Assembly (NCBI GenBank): GCA_964556885.1
Contig: CAZKYP010000043.1
Location: 1-19,907, forward strand
DNA from: CAZKYP01 sp964556885
Lineage (GTDB): Bacteria > Planctomycetota > Phycisphaerae > Sedimentisphaerales > Anaerobacaceae
Reading direction: 5' to 3'
DNA: 19,907 bases
Shown one piece after another: positions 1 to 6,959 of the stretch. Made by a program: the position numbers and the translations under genes. Below the pieces are notes generated by a model. It was not told the origin of the DNA. It worked only from the letters and a program-made list of their open reading frames with translations, and ran no database searches. Numbering within the stretch: the stretch's first letter is position 1; every line of letters begins with the position of its first letter.

Positions 1-116
1 TATTCCTCGAAGCCGTTGCGGACCGAGACCTTCTTCCAGCCGTCTGTAATCCAGTTCCGAACGGCCATCTGCTGCGGATAAAAATCTCTCGTCCCCTTTA
101 CCGGCGGTATCTTCAT
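1..116 (-). CDS. hisS: Histidyl-tRNA synthetase, N-terminal fragment
   Basis: The minus strand from an ATG at 116-114 reads 38 codons to the window edge. The peptide begins MKIPPVKGTRDFYPQQMAVR and continues through NWITDGWKKVSVRNGFEE. The KGTRDFYP segment near residue 7, followed by a helix and the RNGFEE segment, is the N-terminus typical of class II histidyl-tRNA synthetases (motif 1 region), the cytoplasmic enzyme that charges tRNA-His. Only the first 38 residues are visible; the catalytic core lies outside the window. The start codon overlaps the stop codon of the upstream cysteine-cluster gene as ATGA (113-116), so the two are probably translationally coupled in one operon. The identification rests on a short stretch, but that stretch is very characteristic. 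Confidence 0.85.
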   Translation of the reverse strand, partial: MKIPPVKGTRDFYPQQMAVRNWITDGWKKVSVRNGFEE

Positions 117-511
117 TTCTTCATTCTCTTTTTCTTTGCCTTCTTTTTTTCTGTTGAGTTGTTGTCGAATTTTATCTTCATATACTCTTCCATCTGCCTG
201 TCGTCGACGAAGTGCAGCTCATAATCGTATTCACCCTCGATGTAATCACAATCCGCGTGGCGATATCCTCTGCATATTCGCGGCCTTTTGTTGTAAATAT
301 CGCAGCGGTGGTCTTTGTCGGCAAGATGCCTGCATTTGTTCTTTACATTGAGGTACCAGTCGCCGTCCTCGACAAATATCGTAATATCTTCATGGCACAA
401 AAACCACCTTATATCATCGTAGTCTTCCCTGCTTTCCGGCGTATCAATCGGCAGTGCAAAATATCGACAGCAAAGCCCGGTGCACTTATCACATTGAACC
501 TTTTTAGCCAT
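113..511 (-). CDS. YkgJ-type cysteine-cluster protein (putative Fe/Zn cluster)
   Basis: This is a 132-residue protein with the cysteine layout of the YkgJ / UPF0153 family. It has a CDKCTGLCC cluster right after the N-terminus, an aromatic W-Y-L segment in the middle, and then CRHL, CDIY, RPRICRGY and C-D-Y. The family is thought to bind a metal or Fe-S cluster; its biochemical role is not settled. The C-terminus is a lysine-rich tail, and there is no signal peptide, so it is probably cytoplasmic. I chose the ATG at 511 (protein begins MAKKVQCDKC) because GGAG lies at the right distance upstream (521-524). A TTG five codons earlier (526) would overlap that ribosome site. It overlaps hisS by 4 bp and is divergent from the GH97 gene. 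Confidence 0.8.
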   Translation of the reverse strand: MAKKVQCDKCTGLCCRYFALPIDTPESREDYDDIRWFLCHEDITIFVEDGDWYLNVKNKCRHLADKDHRCDIYNKRPRICRGYRHADCDYIEGEYDYELHFVDDRQMEEYMKIKFDNNSTEKKKAKKKRMKK

Positions 512-544
512 TAAAACAAGCTCCAAATAACAATATTACAGATT

Positions 545-560
545 CCTGTTGTTTCAGGAT
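545..560. promoter_or_regulatory. Small inverted repeat upstream of the YkgJ-type gene
   Basis: TCCTG, a six-base loop and CAGGA form a short inverted repeat about 35-50 bp upstream of the minus-strand ATG at 511. It could be an operator for the minus-strand operon, but five base pairs is weak evidence and no convincing promoter accompanies it. Confidence 0.15.
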
Positions 561-689
561 TGACAATATTTTATATCAAAGGACACTATAAGCAATTAAT
601 CAGCCTGCGTCAAGCAAACCCGGTGGTAATCCACAGTTTTTTGAAGCGGCCCTGCAGTGTGGATTTCAAGGAGAACAGCGGTCCAAACA

Positions 690-705
690 TTCTCTTGCAA
701 GAGAA
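690..705. promoter_or_regulatory. Perfect 16-bp palindrome, candidate operator
   Basis: The sequence TTCTCTTGCAAGAGAA is identical to its own reverse complement over all 16 bases, with TTGCAA at its centre. It sits 75 bp upstream of the GH97 start codon, within the divergent intergenic region. A perfect even-length palindrome of this length is typical of a dimeric repressor or activator site, and the neighbour is a sugar-processing enzyme. The regulator is not identifiable from this window. Confidence 0.45.
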
Positions 706-780
706 CGTAAATATGGGTACCATTGCCGTAAGACAAAACTACAAACTGTGAACAAAAATCGTAAAATGAAAGGTATAAAG

Positions 781-2730
781 ATGAACAGGTACAGACTGAT
801 AGTTTTATTGTTTGGAGTTTTAATTATGTCCGGATTGGTTTGGGCGAAAGAATATGAGGTTACATCCCCGGATAAAGACATCTTGGTGAAGGTCGATGTC
901 GGGGAGAAAATTCTCTATTCCGTTATTTATAAATCGAAACCGCTGCTTGAACCGTCCGCCATATCGATGACACTCAATCAGGACAGGATTTTAGGTGTTG
1001 AGCCGCAGGTTGTCGACGTCAAAAACAGAAGCGTCGATGAGAAGATTATTCCCGTCGTTCGAATCAAGAGCAAAGAGATAATCGATAAATTTAACGAGAT
1101 AACGATTAATTTCGAAGGCGGCTACAGCCTGGTATTTCGAGTTTACGACGATGGCATGGCATACCGGTTTGTGACAAATATCGATGGTCAGATAGAGATA
1201 ATTACGGAGGAAGTCACCTTCAATTTCCCCGAGAACTATGCAATTTATTATCCCCAGGAGGACAGTTTTCAATCGCATTCCGAGCGTGATTTCAAATATA
1301 TTAAGCTTAACGAGATTTCAGATGAGATGTTTTCTTCGCTGCCGGCTTTGATTGATATAAAAGACGGTCCGAAGGTTCTGATTACCGAGGCGGACCTGGA
1401 AGACTATCCCGGCCTGTATCTGAAAGGCAACAGCAACAAGAGCCTGTTCGGCAAGTTCCCTGCCTTTGCACTGGCCGAAAGGGCACGAAACGACCGGGAT
1501 GTGCCGGTTACCGAGCGTGCCGATTTTATCGCCAAAACAAACGGGAAGCGCGTTTATCCCTGGCGCACGATGATTATCGCAGAAAAGGACGGCGATTTGA
1601 TTGAAAGCCAGATGGTCTACAAGCTGGCCAAACCGTCGCAATTGGAAGACACATCCTGGATCAGGCCGGGCAAGGTGGCCTGGGACTGGTGGAACGCCAA
1701 CAATATCTACGGCGTGGACTTCAGGTCCGGAATTAATACAGACACGTACAAATACTATATCGATTTCGCATCCAAATACGGCATCGAGTATATCATTCTC
1801 GACGAAGGATGGTACGTTCTTGGCGATTTGACCAAAGTCAGTGAAGGGATGGACGTCGAAGAGCTGTTCCGATACGCCAAGAGCAAGAACGTAGGGATTA
1901 TTCCGTGGGTAATCTGGAAGACACTGAACGATCAGTTGGACGTGGCGATGGACCAGTTCGAGAAGTGGGGTGCCGTGGGGATCAAGGTCGATTTCATGCA
2001 GAGAGACGATCAGTGGATGGTCAATTATTATTACAAGATTGCCAAAGAAGCGGCCAAACGTCACATGCTGGTCGATTTCCACGGTGCATACAAACCGACG
2101 GGCCTGATACGAACCTGGCCTAATGTCATCACGAGCGAGGGTGTAAAGGGACTTGAGCATAACAAATGGAGCACGGATATTACCCCGGAACATAACCTGA
2201 CGATCCCGTTTACACGCATGGTAGCGGGGCCGATGGATTATACACCGGGTGCTATGATTAACGCCAACCAGCGTGACTTCCAGTCCATCTTCAACAGGCC
2301 GATGAGCATGGGAACGCGATGTCACCAGCTTGCAATGTACGTAGTTTACGAAAGCCCGCTGCAGATGCTGGCCGACAATCCGTCCAATTATCTCAGGGAA
2401 CCTGAATGTATGGAGTTCCTCTCGAAGGTGCCGACAGTCTGGGACGATACGAAGGTGCTGGATGCGAAAGTAGGCGATTATGTGCTTATCGCCCGCAAGA
2501 ACGGGAACAATTGGTACGTCGGTGCAATGACCGACTGGACATCCCGTGAATTGACGGTCGATTTTTCATTCCTCGGTCCCGGCGAGCATGATATCGTAAT
2601 TTATAAGGACGGAATCAACGCCGACCGGTTCGGAAACGACTACAAAAAAGAAACCATGAAGGTCTCAGTCTCTGATAAAATGAAAATCAACCTCGCCCCC
2701 GGCGGCGGCTGGGCCGCTGTTATAAGATAA
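781..2730 (+). CDS. GH97 family glycoside hydrolase, exported (retaining, alpha-galactosidase-like)
   Basis: This 649-residue protein has the full three-part architecture of glycoside hydrolase family 97. It has a signal peptide (residues 1-22, ending VWA), an N-terminal beta-sandwich to about residue 290, a catalytic TIM barrel, and a C-terminal beta domain from about 550. Visible family motifs are WDWWNANN near 300, ILDEGW with D341-E342, KVDFMQRDDQW with D404, and TSEGVKGLEHNKW with E453 and E459. GH97 splits into inverting alpha-glucosidases such as SusB and retaining alpha-galactosidases. The Asp in KVDFM is the position used as nucleophile in the retaining group, so I favour that mechanism; the exact substrate is inferred. 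The start at 781 is preferred over the GTG at 748 because AAAGG (769-773) precedes it and the signal peptide begins there. The gene stands alone; no transporter or regulator is adjacent. Confidence 0.9.
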   Translation: MNRYRLIVLLFGVLIMSGLVWAKEYEVTSPDKDILVKVDVGEKILYSVIYKSKPLLEPSAISMTLNQDRILGVEPQVVDVKNRSVDEKIIPVVRIKSKEIIDKFNEITINFEGGYSLVFRVYDDGMAYRFVTNIDGQIEIITEEVTFNFPENYAIYYPQEDSFQSHSERDFKYIKLNEISDEMFSSLPALIDIKDGPKVLITEADLEDYPGLYLKGNSNKSLFGKFPAFALAERARNDRDVPVTERADFIAKTNGKRVYPWRTMIIAEKDGDLIESQMVYKLAKPSQLEDTSWIRPGKVAWDWWNANNIYGVDFRSGINTDTYKYYIDFASKYGIEYIILDEGWYVLGDLTKVSEGMDVEELFRYAKSKNVGIIPWVIWKTLNDQLDVAMDQFEKWGAVGIKVDFMQRDDQWMVNYYYKIAKEAAKRHMLVDFHGAYKPTGLIRTWPNVITSEGVKGLEHNKWSTDITPEHNLTIPFTRMVAGPMDYTPGAMINANQRDFQSIFNRPMSMGTRCHQLAMYVVYESPLQMLADNPSNYLREPECMEFLSKVPTVWDDTKVLDAKVGDYVLIARKNGNNWYVGAMTDWTSRELTVDFSFLGPGEHDIVIYKDGINADRFGNDYKKETMKVSVSDKMKINLAPGGGWAAVIR

Positions 2731-2774
2731 CAGTGTATCGAGTGAATTAGCTGATTAGTAGGCTATAGGACGGG

Positions 2775-4211
2775 CTATTCCCTTGCTCCGTGCTTGCGCA
2801 ATAACCTGACGATATCTTTGTGACCTTGCTCTTTTGCATAATATAAAGGAGTTTCTCCCCTGTAGTTTTTCTTGTTTACATTATCGCCGTGTTTAATCAG
2901 TAACATCACCATATCCCTCTGGCCCGCACGAGCTGCATAGTGTAGCGGTGTATCGCCCGGATAACCATCTCCTATATTCATGTCTGCACCATTGGCCAAC
3001 AGCAATTCCACTATTTCTTTATTTCTCGAACTAACCGCTACATGTAGTAATGTATGTGAAACAAAATAGCGATTTTCATTTATTGTCGCACCATTAGCTA
3101 TGAGTAGTTCAACGATTTCTTTATGCTTATTTGATACAGCGTAATACAACACATTCTTTCCGTCCCGGCTGTATTCGTTTATATCGGCTCCTTTTGAGAT
3201 AAGGGACTGAACCTGTTTGATATTACCCGCCTGTGCTGCCTGATGCAGAGGTGCCATGCCGGTTTCAAGTATGCTTCTGATTTCTTCATCAATGATTGCG
3301 CCGTTGTCGATCAGGAACTGAACCATTTCATCCTCTCTAAAAGCTATCTCGCGCAAAGGTGTTTTGCCGTATTGATTCCTGATATTTATATCGGCACCAT
3401 TAGCTAAAAGCAGTTCTGTAATGTCCTTGTGATGGTTTTTTACTGTGTAATGCAGAAGTGTTTGGTCGTGATTGTCCTGGGCGTTTACGTCAGCACCATT
3501 GGCAATGAGAGTTTCTATGACTTTTTTGTATTTACTCTTAGTTGGAGGATAAAATTGAATTGTACTCTCTTTTCGGATTATTTCGAGCAATGGTGTAATT
3601 CCATTGGAGTCTCTCGCGTTGATATCCGCACCGATGGCAATAAGAAATTCGACCATCTCGTTGTTGTTTTGTGACACTGCAAAATGAAGAGCTGTACGAC
3701 CATTCAAGTTTTCATAACCATTTCTGCTATTTTCAGTTTTTGTATTTACGTCGGCGCCATTAGCTATTAAAAGTTTAATAGCAGTCATATTACCTAATTG
3801 TGCCGCATAATGGAGAGGCATCTGGCCCTGGTTGTCTGTCGCCTTAATATCGGCACCGTTTGCAATTAGCAATTCAGCAGTTTCCATATCAGTATTTGTG
3901 ATTGCCTGGTGCAGTGGTGTCTGCCCATCAATGTTTTTGATGTTAATTTCAGCGCCGTTTGCTATCAGTAATTCGGCGATATCTTTGTGTCCTTTTTGAG
4001 CCGCAATATGCAGCGGAGTGTATTTTCTTTGATCGACAGCGTTAACGTCGGCACCGCTTGCTATTAATGACCGAACCTGTTCAATATCGCCTGCTTTGGC
4101 TGCCCGGTGTAATGGCGTTGTCGTGGTTTTTGCAGTTGGCTTTTTCCTGCATCCGACAGCGGCGATCAGAGCAAATGCCAACAACAGACAGAAGAACTTT
4201 TTCGCTTTCAT
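2775..4211 (-). CDS. Ankyrin-repeat lipoprotein
   Basis: This is a 478-residue protein with a lipoprotein signal peptide (lipobox AVGC, lipid-accepting Cys21) followed almost entirely by ankyrin repeats. I count about 13 units of roughly 33 residues, recognisable by TPLH at the start, ELLIANGADIN in the middle and a DG or similar turn. Repeat 1 (LHRAAKAGDIEQVRSLIASG) is closely echoed by repeat 9 (LHQAAQAGNIKQVQSLISKG), suggesting an internal block duplication. Repeat 6 carries an insertion of about a dozen residues. Ankyrin arrays mediate protein-protein contacts; no enzymatic domain is present and the partner is unknown. AGGAGA lies upstream of the ATG. It lies 105 bp downstream of the M48 protease gene on the same strand and may be cotranscribed with it. 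It converges with the GH97 gene. Confidence 0.85.
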   Translation of the reverse strand: MKAKKFFCLLLAFALIAAVGCRKKPTAKTTTTPLHRAAKAGDIEQVRSLIASGADVNAVDQRKYTPLHIAAQKGHKDIAELLIANGAEINIKNIDGQTPLHQAITNTDMETAELLIANGADIKATDNQGQMPLHYAAQLGNMTAIKLLIANGADVNTKTENSRNGYENLNGRTALHFAVSQNNNEMVEFLIAIGADINARDSNGITPLLEIIRKESTIQFYPPTKSKYKKVIETLIANGADVNAQDNHDQTLLHYTVKNHHKDITELLLANGADINIRNQYGKTPLREIAFREDEMVQFLIDNGAIIDEEIRSILETGMAPLHQAAQAGNIKQVQSLISKGADINEYSRDGKNVLYYAVSNKHKEIVELLIANGATINENRYFVSHTLLHVAVSSRNKEIVELLLANGADMNIGDGYPGDTPLHYAARAGQRDMVMLLIKHGDNVNKKNYRGETPLYYAKEQGHKDIVRLLRKHGARE

Positions 4212-4316
4212 TTCTATCGTCTCCTGATAATAACATACAAGAAATGAGCCAACCTGTCAATAGCCAATCGGATAGGTTTCATGAATCAGCAGACGAAAGC
4301 CGGGCGTTACAAAAGA

Positions 4317-5147
4317 TTAATGCAGTTCGAAGGGTGGGTCGGGGGGCAGGCGGTCGAGGACGTTGGTTTTATAATCCTGCCGGTTTGTAATCGTTTCTGA
4401 AAGGTTGAGGTCGTTGTATTTCATTTCGATTTGAAGGCCGATATATCCCACCCGGTTTGCAGGAGACGGATGACTGGAGAGAAATTCGACGACTTCGAAA
4501 TTTTGCTGGTTCTCGAGTATCTGCATAGTCTCGACCATCCCGTAAGGATTGTAACCGGCGGCCGTCATATAGCTCAAACCACCCAGGTCGGCCTCACGCT
4601 CGTCCTCCCTGCTGTATTGAAGATTGATAATCATACGAGTCAGACCCGCGGCCGCTGCGGCTCCCTGTGTGTTTTCCTGCGAGACCGCCGCAGTCAGCAG
4701 TAAGCTCAATCCGATGTCGTTACTCATGGCGTTCATGGTATCGCGTGCAACAACGTGGACCGTCTCGTGTGCCAGCACCGCGGCTAATTGCGCCTCGGTC
4801 TCGAGCTTGCGGAGCAAACCTTTCGTGATGAAGATATATCCCCCGGGCAGGGCGAAGGCATTTATCATATTGTGGTTTAACGCCGTAAAGTGGTATTCCC
4901 AACTGGGTTTATGGCCGACATAAGCGACCTTCTGACCAACGCTGTCGATATATTTCTGAAGATGGTCATCCTTAATCCTGCCGCCTAATTCTTTTTCAAT
5001 CTCAGGGGCGTATTTTTTACCTATTTCAACATCCTGGCCTTCCGGAAAGAACATAAGCTCTCTCTGGCCGGTTATAGGATTATCCGTACAGCCGGATAGC
5101 AGAAAAAGAACAACACCGAAAACAAACAATCTTAAATTTTCGCACAT
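4317..5147 (-). CDS. M48 family metalloprotease, lipoprotein (BepA/LoiP-like)
   Basis: This 276-residue protein starts with a lipoprotein signal peptide (lipobox LLSGC, Cys20) and the NPITGQREL segment common at the N-terminus of M48 envelope proteases. The zinc motif is HETVH at residues 127-131. It is followed by EREAD (E183 as third ligand, D187) and by SSHPSPANR, whose His226 matches the additional conserved histidine of BepA-type enzymes. The family degrades or quality-controls envelope proteins on the periplasmic side. No tetratricopeptide domain follows the protease domain, so it is a short form closer to LoiP than to BepA. There is no ribosome-binding site; instead a perfect TATAAT lies 6 nt before the ATG, which suggests a leaderless mRNA. 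It lies upstream of the ankyrin lipoprotein gene and is divergent from the rnf operon. Confidence 0.9.
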   Translation of the reverse strand: MCENLRLFVFGVVLFLLSGCTDNPITGQRELMFFPEGQDVEIGKKYAPEIEKELGGRIKDDHLQKYIDSVGQKVAYVGHKPSWEYHFTALNHNMINAFALPGGYIFITKGLLRKLETEAQLAAVLAHETVHVVARDTMNAMSNDIGLSLLLTAAVSQENTQGAAAAAGLTRMIINLQYSREDEREADLGGLSYMTAAGYNPYGMVETMQILENQQNFEVVEFLSSHPSPANRVGYIGLQIEMKYNDLNLSETITNRQDYKTNVLDRLPPDPPFELH

Positions 5148-5153
5148 AGTAAT

Positions 5154-5159
5154 ATTATA
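5154..5159 (-). promoter_or_regulatory. -10 element for the M48 protease gene (leaderless start likely)
   Basis: Read on the minus strand, a perfect TATAAT is followed by six bases and then the ATG at 5147. Transcription from this element would begin at or next to the start codon, which fits the lack of a ribosome-binding site. No good -35 box is seen at 16-18 bp spacing, so the call rests on the -10 hexamer and its position. Confidence 0.4.
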
Positions 5160-5180
5160 TGATTTTTTAGAAAGTTCTGG

Positions 5181-5209
5181 TTGAAAATATTAAGAGTATT
5201 AATTATCTT
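5181..5209 (+). promoter_or_regulatory. Candidate promoter of the rnf operon
   Basis: TTGAAA (5181-5186), a 17-bp spacer and TATCTT (5204-5209) make a plausible sigma70-type promoter in the divergent region ahead of the first gene of the rnf cluster. The -10 matches consensus at only four of six positions. An alternative TATAAG lies at 5210-5215, and the region is AT-rich, so chance matches are possible. Confidence 0.35.
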
Positions 5210-5245
5210 TATAAGTTTTATTTGTGTAATATTATGGTCAATACT

Positions 5246-5557
5246 ATGGAACAGCAAAAGTCCTGTCAACACTGTTACCAAAAGCACGACTGCCAAAAAG
5301 TTTACGAGCGGCTCGGTAATATTAATAGCTCGGCAATTGTGCTCAGGGTGATAATTGCATTTTTGCTGCCGATAGTCGTTTTTATCATATTTTTAGCAAT
5401 TTTCGGGAAGATTTTTTCCGGGATTGATATGAACGAGAGGTTTCGGACGGTCCTGAGCTTTTTATTGTCGCTGCTTATAACCTTGATTTATGTATTATTT
5501 GCGAAACTTTTGGATAAACGATTGAATAAAAAAATGAACTTCAATCGTTCTGCGTGA
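5246..5557 (+). CDS. Small RseC-like cysteine/membrane protein at head of rnf operon
   Basis: This protein has about 103 residues. The N-terminus carries CQHCYQKHDC, a C-x2-C-x5-C motif, followed by two hydrophobic segments (VLRVIIAFLLPIVVFIIFLA and VLSFLLSLLITLIYVLFA) and a basic tail. The same cysteine spacing followed by two membrane helices is found in RseC, a family often encoded with Rnf/Rsx and linked to SoxR reduction. RseC normally has a beta-rich segment between the cysteines and the helices, and that segment is missing here. I therefore call it RseC-like by architecture, not by confirmed homology. Its TGA overlaps the GTG of rnfC (GTGA), indicating coupling to the Rnf genes. The start is uncertain: ATG at 5246 is taken, but ATG at 5234 and TTG at 5222 are in frame, and no clear ribosome site distinguishes them. 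Confidence 0.65.
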   Translation: MEQQKSCQHCYQKHDCQKVYERLGNINSSAIVLRVIIAFLLPIVVFIIFLAIFGKIFSGIDMNERFRTVLSFLLSLLITLIYVLFAKLLDKRLNKKMNFNRSA

Positions 5558-6933
5558 TTATGGAAGCTATTGCCATAGGAAGGTCTTCTTTTCCGGGCGG
5601 GACGCACCCGCCGGAGAAAAAAGAGCTGGCTTGCGAAAGCCCGATACAACCGGGGCCTGTAGCAAGTGAAGTTGCTGTTCTGCTAAGCCAGCATATCGGT
5701 GCGGTCTGCCAGCCGCTCATCAGAAAAGGCGATATGGTTCAGGCCGGACAGAAGATCGGCGATAGCGATGCGTACGTGTCGGCGCCGGTGCACTCTCCCA
5801 TAACCGGCAAGGTTAAAGAGATTGCTCTTCGCTCTCATGCGGTTATGGGCCGCTGTAATGCGATAGTCATAGAGCCGTATTCCAGCGGTCAGGATAGACG
5901 CTCACCATTTAAGCTGCCGGCCGATTTTAGCGAAGATAAGTACACAGCCGAACAGATTTGTGACGCTGTCCGGCAGGCGGGCATCGTCGGCATGGGCGGA
6001 GCCGGATTCCCGACAAGGGTTAAGATCGAGCCTAATCCGAGACTTCCCAAGGAATCGCTTATAATAAACGCCTGCGAGTGCGAGCCGTATATCACCTGCG
6101 ATTATCGAATCATGCTCGAATGGACCGACCAGATTATCGCCGGGATCAAACTTGCTCGCAAGGCGTCGGGCTGTTCGAAGGTTTTTATCGGCATAGAAGA
6201 TAACAAGCCTCATGCGATAGAGGTTATGCAGGCCGCTTTGAATAAAACACAGGGGGCTGAGGATTTCAAAATTGTTACCGTCAAAACGAAATACCCGCAG
6301 GGCGGCGAGAGGCAGCTTATAAGGGCCGTCCTTAACAGGTTCGTTCCTACCGGTGGTATTCCACCAATGATAGGAGTGGTTGTGCTGAACGTAGCCACGA
6401 CAGCGGCGATTGCAGAAGCAGTCGTTTCAAATACTCCGCTGACTCACAGAGTGGTGACCGTATCCGGAGAGGCAATCGCAAGGCCGGGCAATTATTATGT
6501 CCCTATAGGCACACCGGTCGAGGAGCTGATAGAATTCTGCGGCTCGGTGACACAAAAATCCGCAAAGGTCGTCCTCGGCGGGCCGATGATGGGTATAGCA
6601 ATTGCTGATTTGAAAACTCCGACTACCAAGACGACAAACGCCGTAACCGTCCTGACGAAAGAACAAATCGGCATGGCAAAATTCACCAGGCGCCAGACTT
6701 CGTGCATCCGCTGCGGCAGGTGCCTTGAGGTCTGCCCGGAAAACCTGAATCCGACGAAGATAGCCCACGCAGTTAAGAATAATCTAATGGATGTGGCTCA
6801 GAGTTATTATATAAGTGCATGTATCGAGTGCGGCTGCTGCAGTTATGTCTGCCCGGCCAATATCGAGCTGACCGGACATATCAAAACGGGCAAGATTTAT
6901 TTGGCCAGGCAAAAGAAAAAAATACCGTCGTAA
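5554..6933 (+). CDS. rnfC: Electron transport complex subunit RnfC
   Basis: This 459-residue protein is RnfC, the peripheral subunit of the Rnf complex that exchanges electrons with NAD(H) on the cytoplasmic face. After an N-terminal barrel-sandwich region (SAPVHSPITGKVKEI), the glycine-rich GMGGAGFPT at residues 146-154 marks the NADH/FMN-binding fold. Two [4Fe-4S] ferredoxin motifs lie near the C-terminus: C384, C387, C390, C394-P (CIRCGRCLEVCP) and C423, C426, C429, C433-P (CIECGCCSYVCP). It lacks the long alanine/lysine-rich C-terminal extension of the enterobacterial protein, as in clostridial and acetogen Rnf. The start is GTG 5554, overlapping the upstream TGA; an in-frame ATG two codons later (5560) is an equally possible start. 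rnfD follows after 26 bp. Confidence 0.95.
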   Translation: MIMEAIAIGRSSFPGGTHPPEKKELACESPIQPGPVASEVAVLLSQHIGAVCQPLIRKGDMVQAGQKIGDSDAYVSAPVHSPITGKVKEIALRSHAVMGRCNAIVIEPYSSGQDRRSPFKLPADFSEDKYTAEQICDAVRQAGIVGMGGAGFPTRVKIEPNPRLPKESLIINACECEPYITCDYRIMLEWTDQIIAGIKLARKASGCSKVFIGIEDNKPHAIEVMQAALNKTQGAEDFKIVTVKTKYPQGGERQLIRAVLNRFVPTGGIPPMIGVVVLNVATTAAIAEAVVSNTPLTHRVVTVSGEAIARPGNYYVPIGTPVEELIEFCGSVTQKSAKVVLGGPMMGIAIADLKTPTTKTTNAVTVLTKEQIGMAKFTRRQTSCIRCGRCLEVCPENLNPTKIAHAVKNNLMDVAQSYYISACIECGCCSYVCPANIELTGHIKTGKIYLARQKKKIPS

Positions 6934-6959
6934 TTTAATTATACGGCAGGGAAGTGTAG

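Noticed and set aside
560..751. Small plus-strand open frame of 63 codons before the GH97 gene
   Set aside because: No ribosome site, no recognisable family, and it overlaps the palindromic regulatory region.
748..780. GTG start 33 bases upstream for the GH97 gene
   Set aside because: It adds 11 charged residues before the signal peptide, and the ATG at 781 has its own ribosome site.
1318..2325. A 335-codon open frame antisense to the GH97 gene
   Set aside because: It lies entirely opposite a gene with clear GH97 motifs, has no family features and reflects codon bias on the other strand.
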